A DNA stretch of 31,383 nucleotides from Ichthyophthirius multifiliis (Eukaryota > Ciliophora > Oligohymenophorea > Hymenostomatida), in assembly GCF_000220395.1 (NCBI RefSeq), contig NW_004087011.1, positions 1-31,383 on the forward strand, given 5' to 3'. Below, one piece after another: positions 1-11,027 of the stretch. Below the pieces are notes generated by a model that made no database searches, was not told where the DNA came from, and worked only from the letters and a program-made list of their open reading frames with translations. A program made the translations under genes and the position numbers. How positions within the stretch are numbered: the first letter of the stretch is position 1; each line of letters starts with the position of its first letter.

Positions 1-7
1 TAATATA

Positions 8-9
<2 letters not shown>

Positions 10-53
<44 letters not shown>
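10..53. repeat. (TA)n dinucleotide microsatellite
   Basis: This is an almost pure run of alternating T and A at the very left end of the window. It is simple-sequence DNA with no coding potential in any frame. Confidence 0.95.
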
Positions 54-58
<5 letters not shown>

Positions 59-1139
59 AAATTTAAAAAAGTATAAAAATATTAATATACATTTTTTTTT
101 ATATAATTGAAATTTGAAATAGATTTTTATATATATACAAAATAAAATTTTAAATTATATATAATATTATCATAAAAAATAATATTTTTTTCAATTGTTT
201 TAGTTTTTTATTCATAAGAAAGTAAATAATAAAGAAATATATAAATAAAATTTAAAATTAAAATTTATAAAATAATATATATTTTATATGAAGCAAAATA
301 TATTTATTTCAATTTTTTTTTCTATAAAATTAATAATTCAATAATTTAAAAAAATATTTATTATTATATTATACATTTTTAAAAAAGATATTTTATTTAA
401 ATAACTTTTATATTATTACTAGAATAAACTTAAAATTAGTTATTCATAATTATATTTTATCAAATTAATAAATAGTTATTTTACAATAAATTATTATTAA
501 AATTTATTATATAATTGTTTAAAATAAAATTATTTTTATATTAAAAAATTAAAAGCAAACATATAATATAAAGTTATTTAAGTATTATTTAAATTTTTTT
601 TAAAGTCATTATTTATAATAAATAATATTAAAAGTTAAATAAAAATATACAAACTAAATATAAAATGTAATAATAAAACAATCAAAATTAATGTTCTATT
701 GTATAAAAATAAATTTTATTAAACATTTTAAAATTTTTATAGGATCCTTTTTTTTAGTATTATCCATTAGCTTATTTACCTTAATTGTATTAATTATAAT
801 TTCCTTTGGCCTTTCTCTATAACGTTTAAAATTTTAAAAAGTAAAAAAAATGAATAAAATTTAAATTTATAATTTAATTTATATAAATAATTGATATTTA
901 AAAAGTGATTAAATTAATATTGGTGTATAATAACAAAACTAAAATGGATTTAAGACTGAACTTTTCAATTATTAAATAAATAGTTAAAATTTAATTGAAA
1001 AATTTAATAATTAAATGAATATTTAAACATATAACGGCTAGAAACTTATTGAGTTAAATTAAAATTTAAATTAACAGTAAATATTTTATTTTTTTAAAAA
1101 AAAATATATATATTTTTTTTATGATTTCAAACATAAAAA
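54..1139. other. A+T-rich stretch without a supported gene
   Basis: I see no convincing exon here. The only patch with coding-like composition is 740-830 on the minus strand, which reads FKRYRERPKEIIINTIK followed by a lysine-rich stretch. It has no neighbouring exon, start or splice site that I can justify. The rest is A/T homopolymer-rich spacer. Confidence 0.6.
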
Positions 1140-2445
1140 ATGAACAAAAAGATTATATTATTAAAATATATTTATTTAATTTAAATTTTTATAATAAAGA
1201 AATATTTATTTTAATATATAATTCTTAATAATGTATACAATATTTTTATATATATTCAATAATTGTATAAATAATATATAATGAACTTTTTTTTTTTTTT
1301 AGATCATAAGTTAAATTAAGGAAAGAATCTAGTATAATAATAATAGATGATGAAAGTGAAGAATAAGATAATTTAAATAAATAAAAGAATTATAAATTAA
1401 TTAAAAAACAATAGAATAAAATATATAATAAACACTTATCTAATAATTAAAAGAAAAAAAGTTTATGTATTTAAAATTCAGAAAAAGCAAGTAAAGAAGA
1501 ATACAATAAGTAAACAAATTTTATATATAAAAAAAAAATTAAATTATAAACATAATTTTTAAAATATAATAGATAATAATAATAATATTATAATAAAAAT
1601 AGACTATAGAAAACAAAATAAATATAAAAAAGTGATAAATATACACAACAAATATAATAATAATTAATATCTAATTAATAAGATATTAAAATAATATAAG
1701 AAAATGATAGTGTAATAATAAATAAAATTATTTTTTAATATTTAATTATTATTAAGTTATAGAAGGATGATTAATTTAATTTTATTAATTAAAAGTATAT
1801 TTTTTCCTTTATATTATTTATTTATAAATAAAATAATTTATATTTTTACTAAATTAATATAGAAAAAATCAAAAAAAGTAAAAGAATAAAGAAATTGAGT
1901 AATTTAGAGAATATTAAAAAGGACAAATATTTGTAGGAGAATAATTTTAAGCTAAAATTCCTGTATTTAATTAGATAAGTATTTTTTATAATATCATTTA
2001 ATAATTTTTTTTTAATTTTTTAAAAAGATATTTAATAATGGCAAGATTAAAATTAAAAAAATTTCTAAAGTATATTAAATAATAATGTTTATAAAAAATC
2101 AGATTCATATATATGTAATTAAAAAATTTAAATAATTATCAAAATTATAAAACCAAATTTAAGATGATGAGAATTTTTAATTAATTAAGGATAAATACAA
2201 TGAAAACTTTACACATAATGATTTTTATTCCCTTTTATAGCATTTAAATGTTTCATAATTATAAATGAATTAATTATTAAAAAAATAACAATAAGATGAA
2301 GAGTTAAACTAATTAATAATTAGTAAATAATTAATAAATTCATATATTTATTATTTTATTATTATTTTTTTTAGAATTATCATGTAAAAGTTAAAGATTA
2401 ACAAGATTAAAAAAATAATCTTTAATGAATATTCTTAAATATTGA
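1140..2445 (+). CDS. ELM2-like domain protein (putative chromatin co-regulator)
   Basis: Six exons are proposed: 1140-1264, 1303-1794, 1863-1978, 2028-2114, 2164-2322 and 2375-2445. They sum to 1050 nt, giving 349 residues and a TGA stop. The long second exon is Lys/Gln-rich with an acidic patch (IIIDDESEEQDN). Exon 3 carries IFVGEQFQAKIP at about residues 228-239, which closely matches the start of the ELM2 domain of MIER/MTA-type co-repressors (consensus VGxxxQAxIP). ELM2 proteins recruit histone deacetylases. Here that role is inferred from the motif alone, and no SANT domain is obvious downstream. Exons 4-5 continue in phase (DENFQLIKDKYNENF, then LQHLNVSQLQMNQLL). The first exon is the weak part: it is rich in I/K/Y and was chosen only because it supplies an ATG in the right phase. 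It is one of the few genes here on the plus strand and is convergent with NAF1. Confidence 0.55.
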
Positions 2446-2685
2446 ATTTTAAGCAAAAAAAAAAATATATAAAATTAAAATAAAATCTTTAAATTTGTAA
2501 TATAAACTAAAATATATAAAAGCTAAACTTTATAAAATAAAAATAAATTTTGAGGATTTATTTTTTATAATAATAAATATATTTCATTTATTTTATCTTT
2601 TTATAATTAAAATAACGATTTAATATAGTATTAAAGTTTTAAATTTAAATTTTATATTTTTTTAATTAAATTATTAAAGATTCAC

Positions 2686-2982
2686 TCAATATTGGTAATA
2701 TAAATATAATTGTAAAAATGTTAAATCACACATATTTATTATTTTAATTCTATTAGTATTATTTCTAGTAGAAATTACCTTAGATGTTCTATTTTTAGAA
2801 ATTGTTTTATTAAAATTATTAATTTTGTAAATAGTTAAAATATCCTTAATTTTAATTAATGATTTATTAGTTATTATTTTGATTTTAATATTAAAATTGA
2901 TTAAAGTTTAAATTATTATTAAAGTTAATATTTTAATCAAACTATTATTACTAAGAATTATTAAATAAATAAGTCGACTGAA

Positions 2983-3037
<55 letters not shown>

Positions 3038-4206
3038 TTAGTTTTATTAGTTTTATTATCTAAATTAATTTTATTTTTAAGGATTATATGAATTATTTCC
3101 TTTATTTTTTTATAAAAATTTTTATTATAATTATTATTATTATTATTATTTATATTATTTTTATAATATTATTGTTTCATATTTTTATTATTCATATGCT
3201 CAATTTTATTATTAGGATTATTTTTAATATTATCGAATTCTTCTTGTGATACCTACATCTTTTTTAGTACTCCATTTTCGTTTTTCATTATCGTAATTAT
3301 TTTTTAAAAGTTATTTTCATCTAATTTTTATTTCCTTTCTTTTTATTTATTTTTCAATTTAGATTTTTATTCTAATTCATCATCCGAGAATTCCATTTCA
3401 TTTTTATTCAACACTTCCTCATCAAATTTGTTTGAAGCATCACATCCTTTTTATTGCATCATTTTTTATAATTATTCCTCTAATAAAACCTTTGTATACC
3501 CTTTTATTATATAAACTTTCTCACCAATCTTTATTTATTAGTTTTTTATTAATTCCTTTATATAACCATCCTTTAATATTGAATAATAAGGATTTTTTAC
3601 ATTACCAAATACATCTTCTATTAAACCTATTACAGTCTTCTTTTCTGTAAATAATACACTATCTAAATCTAATATTATTTATTGATTTCCTTATACTACT
3701 ATTTTATCTTCAATTATTCCTTCTACTCTACCTATTTCTTCGATTTATTGAGTTTCTTACTCTTCTTTTTTTAATTCTATTCCTAAACGTTTTAATCTTT
3801 ATTCTTCGTTTTCTTCAATTTAAATTTCTTTAGGGACTAAAACTTCATTTTTAGTTTTCAAAATTTCTCCTTTATTATTTTATTCTTCATCTGAGAAAAT
3901 ATCTTCCATATAAGCATTTATCTTTTCTTTGTTTATATTTGAATTTTCTTATTATTCTTCTAGATCTGTATTTTAACAACTAGAACTCCATTCAGATTAA
4001 TTAGAGTCATTAAAGTAATAAATGACTTGATTTGTTTGTTCTTTATCTAAAATTTACTCATTTGTATTATTTATTTCTTATTATACATTTTCTTATGCTT
4101 AATTATAAATTTATATCTTAGTTTCATTTTATATTTCGATTTCGCCTTCTTCTATGCTTAGGGATTTGCTTATATTTTGGTTTTAATATTTTTCTTCTTA
4201 ATCCAT
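2686..4206 (-). CDS. NAF1: NAF1, H/ACA snoRNP assembly factor
   Basis: This is an intronless ORF of 506 residues with ATG at 4206-4204 and TGA at 2688-2686, using many TAA/TAG glutamine codons. NAF1 binds dyskerin/Cbf5 during H/ACA snoRNP assembly in the nucleoplasm and is later replaced by Gar1. The Gar1/Naf1 beta-barrel core lies at about residues 155-250, with the motifs IGRVEGIIEDKIVVQG, LDSVLF, VIGLIEDVFGNVKNPYYSI and GEKVYIIKGYTK. The typical NAF1 tail follows: GCDASNKFDEE at about 254-264, EFSDDE at about 272-277, then a Lys/Arg-rich stretch. The N-terminal 150 residues are acidic and low in complexity, as in other NAF1 proteins. The C-terminal third is poorly conserved and contains an Asn tract of about 17 residues encoded by an AAT microsatellite. 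Gar1 itself lacks the DAS/FDEE/EFSDDE tail, so NAF1 is the better call. Confidence 0.92.
2983..3035. repeat. (ATT)n trinucleotide microsatellite inside NAF1
   Basis: Perfect ATT repeats on the plus strand are read on the minus strand as a run of Asn codons (AAT), so length changes keep the NAF1 frame. A shorter, imperfect copy lies near 3130-3153. Confidence 0.95.
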
Positions 4207-4564
4207 TTTTATTTTTAGTAGGATTTTTTATTTGTTTTAATTTTAGGAATGGTTTTTATTTATTTTTATTTTAGTTTTTAATTTAATATTTTTTTTAAAA
4301 AAATAAATAACTAAAATATTATTTTATATTCAAATAATTTATTTTTAACCCTTTTAATATTTTTTTTTATTTTTTTTTTTTTATATAAATTTTTCAATTT
4401 ATATAAATATTATATATTAATAAATTAATTAATATTTTTTTTTTAAAAAAAAATTATATTTTAATAATATCATAAATCTAAAAATAATTATTAAAAAAAT
4501 TTTTTTTTAAAAAAAAACAAACTCATTACAATATTAAATACAAATAAAATAAAATTTAAATTAT
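4207..4564. other. Spacer between the WDR53-like gene and NAF1
   Basis: This A/T-rich spacer with long T and A runs separates the stop of the WDR53-like gene from the start of NAF1. It must hold the 3' end of one transcript and the promoter of the other, but I see no defined element. Confidence 0.7.
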
Positions 4565-5222
4565 TCATTTAATTGTATAAATACTTAAATTGGGAGTAAT
4601 ATCACCAATAAAAATTTAATTATTTATTGAGCTTTCAATCCAATTAGGTTTAGTACCAATATCGAATTTAGAAACAAAAGATGCTTAACCCAATTCATTT
4701 CTTTAATGATGATTCCATACTGCAAAAGTTTTATCAGTAGAGCAAGAAAGTATATACTTTTCATTAAATTTCGCAAAAACACTCCTCATAACTTTTCCTA
4801 AATGTCCATCAATAATATACTTAGGTTTTTTAATATCTTTTTACCCAAAACAGAGAATATGCCCAGTTTCTGTACTTACTAAAATCTAACTTTTATATCC
4901 ATAAACACTGTAAATATTAGGAGGACAAACAAGTTAATTAGGCATATATTTCTAAAGTAAAGAATTAATATTTACAGTACGAATAGGATGCGGATTCTCT
5001 AATTACCAAAGTAATACTTGACAATCAAAAGAACTTGTAATACATATAGGATTACTAAAATCATTATCTTTATAACAAAAATCAGTTGAATATGATATCT
5101 TTATATAATATAATAAAAAATATTTTATTATATATATATTTAATTTTTTGCATTTGTATGATTATTTGCAAATGATTTTATTCTTTCTAAATTTTTGGCA
5201 TTTAATATATGTGTATCTCCTC

Positions 5223-5261
<39 letters not shown>

Positions 5262-5720
5262 TTAGGTTTTTTTGTTTACTAATCATCACAACATGCAAGT
5301 ATATTTTAATTTATATCTAATGAAATTTAGTTTATTTCGTCCATTTAATTTTCTGATTTCTTTAATGTTTCATTTACGAATATCTCCTCTTTTCTTAAAT
5401 CAAATTATAAAACTTTGTTTGAAACTGCTAATAATATTGTATCGTTTGGACCAAACAAACAATTGGCTAACTAATAATTATTTTTTATTTCTTAACTTCT
5501 AAATAACTTTACTGAACTTTTGCATTTTAAATCCCATAAACGTATTGTTTTGTCATCTGATGATGTTATGATTTGGTTTTAATTAGTTTTATTTACATCT
5601 ATAGATAATATTTAATCTTAATGAGCTTTTTTTTATATATTAATTATTTTTTTATAACTATATGTAATATCAACCTTTTTTTTATTCTTTATATACTTTT
5701 AATGACTAAGTATCTTCCAT
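4565..5720 (-). CDS. WD40-repeat protein, WDR53-like
   Basis: Four exons are proposed: 5675-5720, 5280-5625, 5152-5221 and 4565-5098. They total 996 nt, giving 331 residues (human WDR53 has 358). The protein opens with MEDTQSLKVYKEQKKAHQDQ. Successive WD repeats follow, with ITSSDDKTIRLWD, NILACCDD, the junction HTN/ISYSTDF, SSFDCQVLLWQ, HLGKVMRS and SCSTDKTFAVWN. The order and spacing follow WDR53, a CUL4-DDB1-associated WD40 protein, including the HTN-I...DxQVxLW repeat and the TVNINSLLQKYMPNQLV insert that matches the long loop in WDR53. Substrate-receptor function is only an inference from the family. Intron 1 starts with GTTG, intron 2 holds a long T/A palindrome and intron 3 appears to be GC-AG. 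All three removals are demanded by reading frame and repeat continuity. Confidence 0.82.
5099..5151 (-). other. GC-AG intron of the WDR53-like gene
   Basis: On the minus strand the exon ends CAT ACA AAT and the next bases are GCAAAA. The intron ends in AAAG, after which the WD40 frame resumes with ATA TCA TAT TCA. The 53-nt segment is not a multiple of three, and there is no GT that would preserve the conserved HTN-ISYS junction. A GC donor in phase 0 is therefore the only reading that fits. Confidence 0.75.
5222..5279 (-). other. Intron with a long T/A palindromic tract
   Basis: This is a 58-nt intron in phase 2. On the plus strand it is a run of about 25 T followed by about 15 A, able to fold back on itself. 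On the transcript the acceptor is preceded by a pure A run instead of a pyrimidine tract. The removal joins CCDDQ to GDTHIL inside one WD repeat. Confidence 0.7.
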
Positions 5721-5929
5721 TTTTTTATTATATATGTATATATAATATTTATAAATTTAATTTTTAGCTTTATATTTTTTTTAATATAAATAATAAAATT
5801 TTTTTAATATTTTATAAAAATAAAACAAAAATTACAAAAAAAAAAATGAAATATTAAGAAACAAAAAATTTATATATAAATGCTTTTTATAAATTTATTA
5901 ATTATTTTTAAATGGAATTAATTTTTCAA

Positions 5930-7400
5930 AATTTTGGATATTTTTCAACTGGATTTTAATTAGTTTTTAAATATAAAATAGGTACTGTTTATAAAACCAA
6001 TTTACATTTCCTTTATAAATGTTTATTTTAAAGTTATTATAAAATTTTGAGAAAACTTTTTATTTTTTTAAATTTGGAAAATCAATATTTATTTAATTTA
6101 TTAATATTAATTTATTCTTAAAGTGTTGTTTCCATTTGATTATTATTATATTATCTTTAATATAATTTAAGAATAATAACAATTTTTATTACTATTATTA
6201 TTGTATCTGTATTAATTACAAATATCTGAAATGTATTCTTTTTTTCCAATTTTAAGTACTAATAATATTACAATTTTTTTAAAATCAAGAAATATATAAT
6301 TTTGTTTAAAAATTAAAATATATATTAAGATTTAGTTTTAAAATATAACAATTTATTTAATTTAAATTAAAAAACTTAATAATTTTTAAAACTTATAATA
6401 TAAATTAAAAAAAATCCATTAAATAATATTATTATTATTATAAAAAATTATACATTATTATTAAAAATATATCGATTTAAAATATCCACCTTATCTTTAG
6501 GTTTATTTTCATCGTTTATCAAAGTAGTTTATTAAATATTTACCCTTAATTATAATTATTGAATTGATAAAAACAAATTACAAATAAAATTTATTAAACA
6601 AAATCTATTTATCTAATACTTAATATTTAGTAGAAAATTGTTTATTCTTAAAAATACTATTACAAATTGAATTATCTATTAAAATACATTTATATCGTTA
6701 GTAATCAGGAAGTCTTAAAATAATATCTAAAATATAAACTCCAAAAGACCATACATCAACTTTAAAAAGTAAATAACTACTAAAATGTTAATTTAAAATT
6801 CTATTTGTATTTCAAATATTAAATATTTTAATGTGTATTTTTTGAATAAAAGTATTATTTATTTCATATTAATTATTTTCCTAATATAAAATATAAGTAC
6901 ATAAATTAATAAAATTTATTTTTTAAAATTTTTAATTTCCTTTATCATAAATAAATAAGTATGTTTTCTGGGTTATATATCATAATTTATAATTTAATTC
7001 TCATTTAATAGTTAAAGGATTTTTATTTATAGTGTTTTTATATTCAATTTTTTTAATTAAAAAGGTTATTGTAATTTTTGTACTATATATTTTATATATT
7101 ATTTATTTATACTTTTTTTTTATTTTTCTCTAATTTTTTAAAAAACTCACAATCAAAAACAAAAATAGATGAGAAACTGCGTATAATATGTTTTTTTTGT
7201 TAAATTGAGTTTTTTAAAAGCCATTAAAATCATTTAATTTTTTTTTTTTGTGAATATTTATTTTATTTCATATGCTTTGTTGTTTTTATAAATTAAACAA
7301 AGACAAACTAATGAAAATTCTCCTTTTTTTATAATTTAAATTTTATAGATTTAATTTTTTTTGTTTTATTATATATAATTATTTTCCTAAGGAATTAATT
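5930..7400 (-). pseudogene. Decayed serine/threonine protein kinase
   Basis: Kinase landmarks lie in the expected minus-strand order but in different frames. GEFSLVCLCLIYKNNKAYEIKQ (glycine loop and VAIK region) is near 7265-7330. PENILIYL (end of the HRDxKPEN loop) is near 6950-6990. DVWSFGVYILDIIL (subdomain IX) is near 6700-6770. TGA stops and frame changes interrupt the stretches between them, and I find neither DFG nor APE. Further minus-strand open stretches continue to about 5930 (GKKEYISDICNQY and a Gln/Asn-rich region), which could be the C-terminal part or an unrelated remnant. The glycine loop and catalytic Asp context are degenerate, so an active kinase is unlikely. Introns with unusual ends could rescue some breaks, but not the frame change inside the PEN motif. 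It is not an obvious recent copy of the kinase at 27105-28731. Confidence 0.5.
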
Positions 7401-8041
7401 TATTTATAATGTTATTTAATATTATTTAATTTATGTATATATATATATAAACATTTTTCTAATAAAAAAAATTCCTTTTACTTTCACTATATTTATTGAA
7501 TTTCATTAAATTAATTACTATTCTTTTAATTATTTTTCTTTTATATGGTTCTTTATTAAATTTTAAATTATTGATAAATAACATTAGATAATAATAATAT
7601 CTTAATTAATTTAATTTTCTTTATTTATTTTATTTATTAAATAAAAAAGTATATTTTCATTTATTCTTAAACAACAAAATTATTATCTTTTTTAATAAAT
7701 TTCATTTGCTTTATATGTCATTTTATTTTTTGTATAATTGTTTTTAAAAACTACATTAAAAATTTATTAATTTTTCTCGAGTTTTTTGTAAAAATTACAG
7801 AAAAAAAAACAAAAACAAAAAACTATATTTACAAATAATATATAAACTAATAAATTAATCATTATGTGAAAAATAAAAAATATATTAAATAAAATAATAT
7901 AATTTTAATGAAATGAATATAAAATTAATTTATTCAAGGTTTTATATAATATAAAACTTATACTTATTAATATTTATATGTAATTTATAAAAAAAAAATA
8001 TATATAATTTATTAATTAATTTTAAAATAAAAATTATTTAT
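7401..8041. other. Spacer with no supported gene
   Basis: This is A/T-rich DNA. Short minus-strand open stretches near 7440-7700 might be leftover N-terminal kinase sequence, but no motif is recognisable. Confidence 0.5.
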
Positions 8042-8722
8042 TCAAAAGCTATTATTTTCATTTAAATTAATATATTCTAAATTAGTTATAAATGCATCTT
8101 TTGGCATAAATATGAGATTAATAATACATTCACCGTTTTTCAATTGATTTTAGTCATTATAATAATTAAAAGAAACTTTAATATTAAATTAATTATGTTA
8201 TTATACTTACATATTATTAACTTTATATAATTTAAATCTCTTAGTATTCAAATAGTTCTTGATTTCACTAATACTTTATATAATTCCAGGGTCTTAAATA
8301 GATAAATAATCTTAGTTTTCTACAGGGTAGTCAATCCATTTATTATTTTTGTCATAAGATATTTACAATTTCTAATTTAATTCTAAACTATTTATTTAGC
8401 TCAAATATTAAGTTTCTAATTACTAAATAGATATAACAGCTATACCATGCTATTTTTGACCATTTAGATCTTAGTATGTAAATTTAATTTAGTATAATAA
8501 AGCTAAATCTTATTTGTAGTTAACACTTTCAATTTTTAATAATATTAATTAATGTTATTTTAATACAACTAATAATTCTAATTAGGCTTAATATATTCCA
8601 AAGTTTTAATTTATAGAAAAGTTAATAGAAATATTAATAACTTACCATTCATCAGAACCTTTATGTAAATTTAAAGAATATGTAAAAGCAATAATTAAAG
8701 CAAAAATTTATAAGTTTAACAT
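8042..8722 (-). CDS. Secreted protein with two cystatin-like domains
   Basis: This is an uninterrupted ORF of 226 residues, with ATG at 8722 and TGA at 8044-8042. The N-terminus MLNLQIFALIIAFTYSLNLH is a good signal peptide, so the product should be secreted or vesicular. Two related halves can be seen. Each has a K-(I/V)-x-(S/N) strand, then a variable segment and a strand with alternating aromatics: ESVNYKQDLALLYQIKFTY near residues 68-86, and KLYKVNNMQVQQHNQFNIKVSF further on. This is how cystatin-fold proteins look, with the reactive QxVxG loop replaced by a Gln-rich version. Ciliates encode many secreted cysteine proteases and cystatin-like proteins. Inhibitory activity is uncertain because the canonical QVVAG is absent. 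A strong GTAAGT lies near 8642 on the minus strand, but splicing there would break the frame. Confidence 0.6.
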
Positions 8723-8943
8723 TATTTTTATATTTATTTTGATATATATATTATATTTAATATTTAATAAAAGAATTTTAATATAAAAACGTTTTAAGAA
8801 TTAAGACAAAATTAAATAAATAAATATTAAATACAAATTTAAAATTATTATAATTATTTTATAATTATAAATATATAATAAAATTTTATATAATATTTTT
8901 TGTATTACTAATTATACTATCTATATTACTATTATTATTTAAA

Positions 8944-8986
<43 letters not shown>

Positions 8987-9859
8987 TTTATTATTATTAT
9001 CACCTTATTATTATCATCTTTATTATTTTTAATAATAATAATTTTATATCTTTTTTGTAATAATTTTTTTTCTTTTCTTTTTATTTATAATTATATGATT
9101 TTTATTTTTTTATATATATATATTTTCTTTTTAATTTTTTATTTTTTTATTTTATAAGATTTTCCTATATATATTAATTTAATTTTTATTATATATTAAT
9201 AATTTTGTTTTTATTTATATTTTTTTTAAATAGAATTTTATTAAAAAAATAAAATATTATCATTTTTCTATATATTTTAGACAAATCTTATTAATTTTTA
9301 AATAAATATTAATTTTTTTTTAATTAATAAATTAAATATTTTTTTTATAAAATTATTTATTAATTATATATTTATCACAAAGCATTAAATTTTATTATTA
9401 ATTTTAAGATTTAATTTTATTTAGATATTTTAATATATATAATTCTTAAAAATTGTAATATTTTAAAAATAATTTTTAAATATTTTTTTTTATTAAATGA
9501 CTATAATCTTATAATAATAATTTAAATATAAAAATTATATTGATCATCTATCTTTTAAAATTAATAATATTTAAATAATAAATGGAATTTTTTAAATTTA
9601 ACAAAAAATTATTTTTTTTATTTCATTTTAATATTTTTATTAATAAATAATTAATTTTTTGTTTCCTTAAAAAACATTTTTTTTTTTAATTAATTATTAA
9701 ATATTTAATGTAATATATATATTTCTTATATATTATTTTATAAATATAATGTATTTTTATTTATTTTTTACAAATTATGAAATTTATTATATGAAAAATT
9801 AATATATATAATAAATATGTTTTAAAAATATATTTTATATTTTATAAAAAAAAATAAAA
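8723..9859. other. Long A+T-rich spacer with ATT microsatellite
   Basis: I see no supported gene. The stretch has very long A and T runs and an ATT/TTA repeat tract at about 8948-8984. Minus-strand frames are open only because TGA is rare in such composition; they encode mostly I, F, K, N and Y. Confidence 0.65.
8948..8984. repeat. (ATT)n trinucleotide microsatellite
   Basis: Tandem ATT units lie in the spacer upstream of the cystatin-like gene, with imperfect units continuing to about 9005. Confidence 0.9.
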
Positions 9860-10283
9860 AAATTAATACTCTACTTTAAATTATTTTCTCTTTTATTTTT
9901 TAACACAAAAAAATTACTAATATAGTTCATAATTATTTTAAATATGAGCTTAAAAGAAAATAAATAATATATTAATTTTTTAACTCTATATAAATAAATA
10001 ATAGTCAGATTTACATATAGCTTCTTCAGATAAAGCATTATTTATATAAAATTATACTTAATTAAACTCCTAACATTACCTATTAAATATAAATATTAAA
10101 CAAAAAATAAATAAGTTAATGGGTATAAAAAATAGTATAATGTATAAAAATTTATATAATAATATTTAAATTTTAAATAATATGTTAATTAATATTTTTG
10201 TGTACAAACCTAATATAATTATAAAATATTACATGCTAATAAATCTTCTTGAAATGAATAAATGCTATTAATAAAAAAATCAT
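9860..10283 (-). CDS. Small signal-anchored protein (uncertain)
   Basis: The proposed start at 10283 gives MIFLLIAFIHFKKIYQH, a signal peptide or membrane anchor. A 130-nt GT...TAG intron (10080-10209) then joins in phase 2 to exon 2, which reads RQCQEFNQVQF and INNALSEEAICKSDYYLF. The second exon has normal amino-acid variety, which is why I list it. Beyond it the frame stays open, but the composition becomes low complexity, and the true 3' end is unknown (the given end is approximate). I recognise no family. Confidence 0.3.
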
Positions 10284-10469
10284 TAAAATAATTGCTAAAC
10301 AAAAGAATAAGTAAATAATTTTTTTTAAAGAATGTATATAAATATTATACTAATTAAAAGTAAAAGGAAAATTAAAATAAGATAGATAGAAATAAAAAAA
10401 ATTTAAAAATCAAAAAAAATAAAAAATAAAAGAAAAATGAGATATATTATAAAAAATAAACTATAAAAT

Positions 10470-10970
10470 GAAAGGTGAAAATGAATATATAAATTAATAA
10501 TATATTTTGTAAAAAATTAAATAAAAAAAAACAATTACAAAAAAAGAAAAACCAATTAAAAAGGAAAAAGGAATAGATTTAAATATTGAAATAATAAATT
10601 TATTATTAAAAAAATGTTTATTTAATATTTGTGAAATAAAATACTATTTTTATAACTAAAAATTAAAAATAAAACTATAATAAAGATTAATTAAATAAAT
10701 TGTATATAAATGAATACAACTAGAGAAATTTATGATTTTCAATTGGATATCATAATCTTTAAGATAATTTGAAATTTATTTTTAATGAAATTGACATACT
10801 TTAAAATGTTACTTCATTATAAATCCAAAAGTTGGAAAATTTAGAGATATAAATATCCAAAATTTAATATTTCTAAAGAATAAAATATAAGATATTTTAT
10901 AAATAATCATCTTAAATTAATAATAAAAATTGAGATATTTATGAAATAAAAAAAGAATAAAAAATAAATC
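10470..10970 (+). pseudogene. Possible leucine-rich fragment, frame broken
   Basis: Two plus-strand open stretches have protein-like content. The first, about 10540-10710, includes KGIDLNIEIINLLLKK. The second, about 10735-10930, includes DNLKFIFNEIDIL and LQIQKLENLEIQISKI, with a leucine spacing that resembles an LRR. They lie in different frames with TGA stops between, and no intron I can place joins them. The opposite strand is also open over part of the second stretch, so this may be a remnant or chance. Confidence 0.28.
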
Positions 10971-11027
10971 TTTTAGAAATTATACTTAATTATTTATATA
11001 TTTTTAATTATTATTAAATATATTTTT

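Noticed and set aside
1-60. A chromosome end or telomere at the left edge
   Set aside because: There are no C4A2/G4T2-type repeats; the edge is a TA microsatellite.
730-840. A U6-like snRNA, because the minus strand has a TATAGAGAAAGG run
   Set aside because: The invariant ACAGAGA box and the downstream conserved AGC triad and stem are missing.
3432-3650. Plus-strand ORF of 72 codons under the standard code
   Set aside because: It is the antisense of NAF1, which is conserved on the minus strand.
5272-5502. Plus-strand ORF of 76 codons
   Set aside because: Antisense of exon 2 and intron 2 of the WDR53-like gene.
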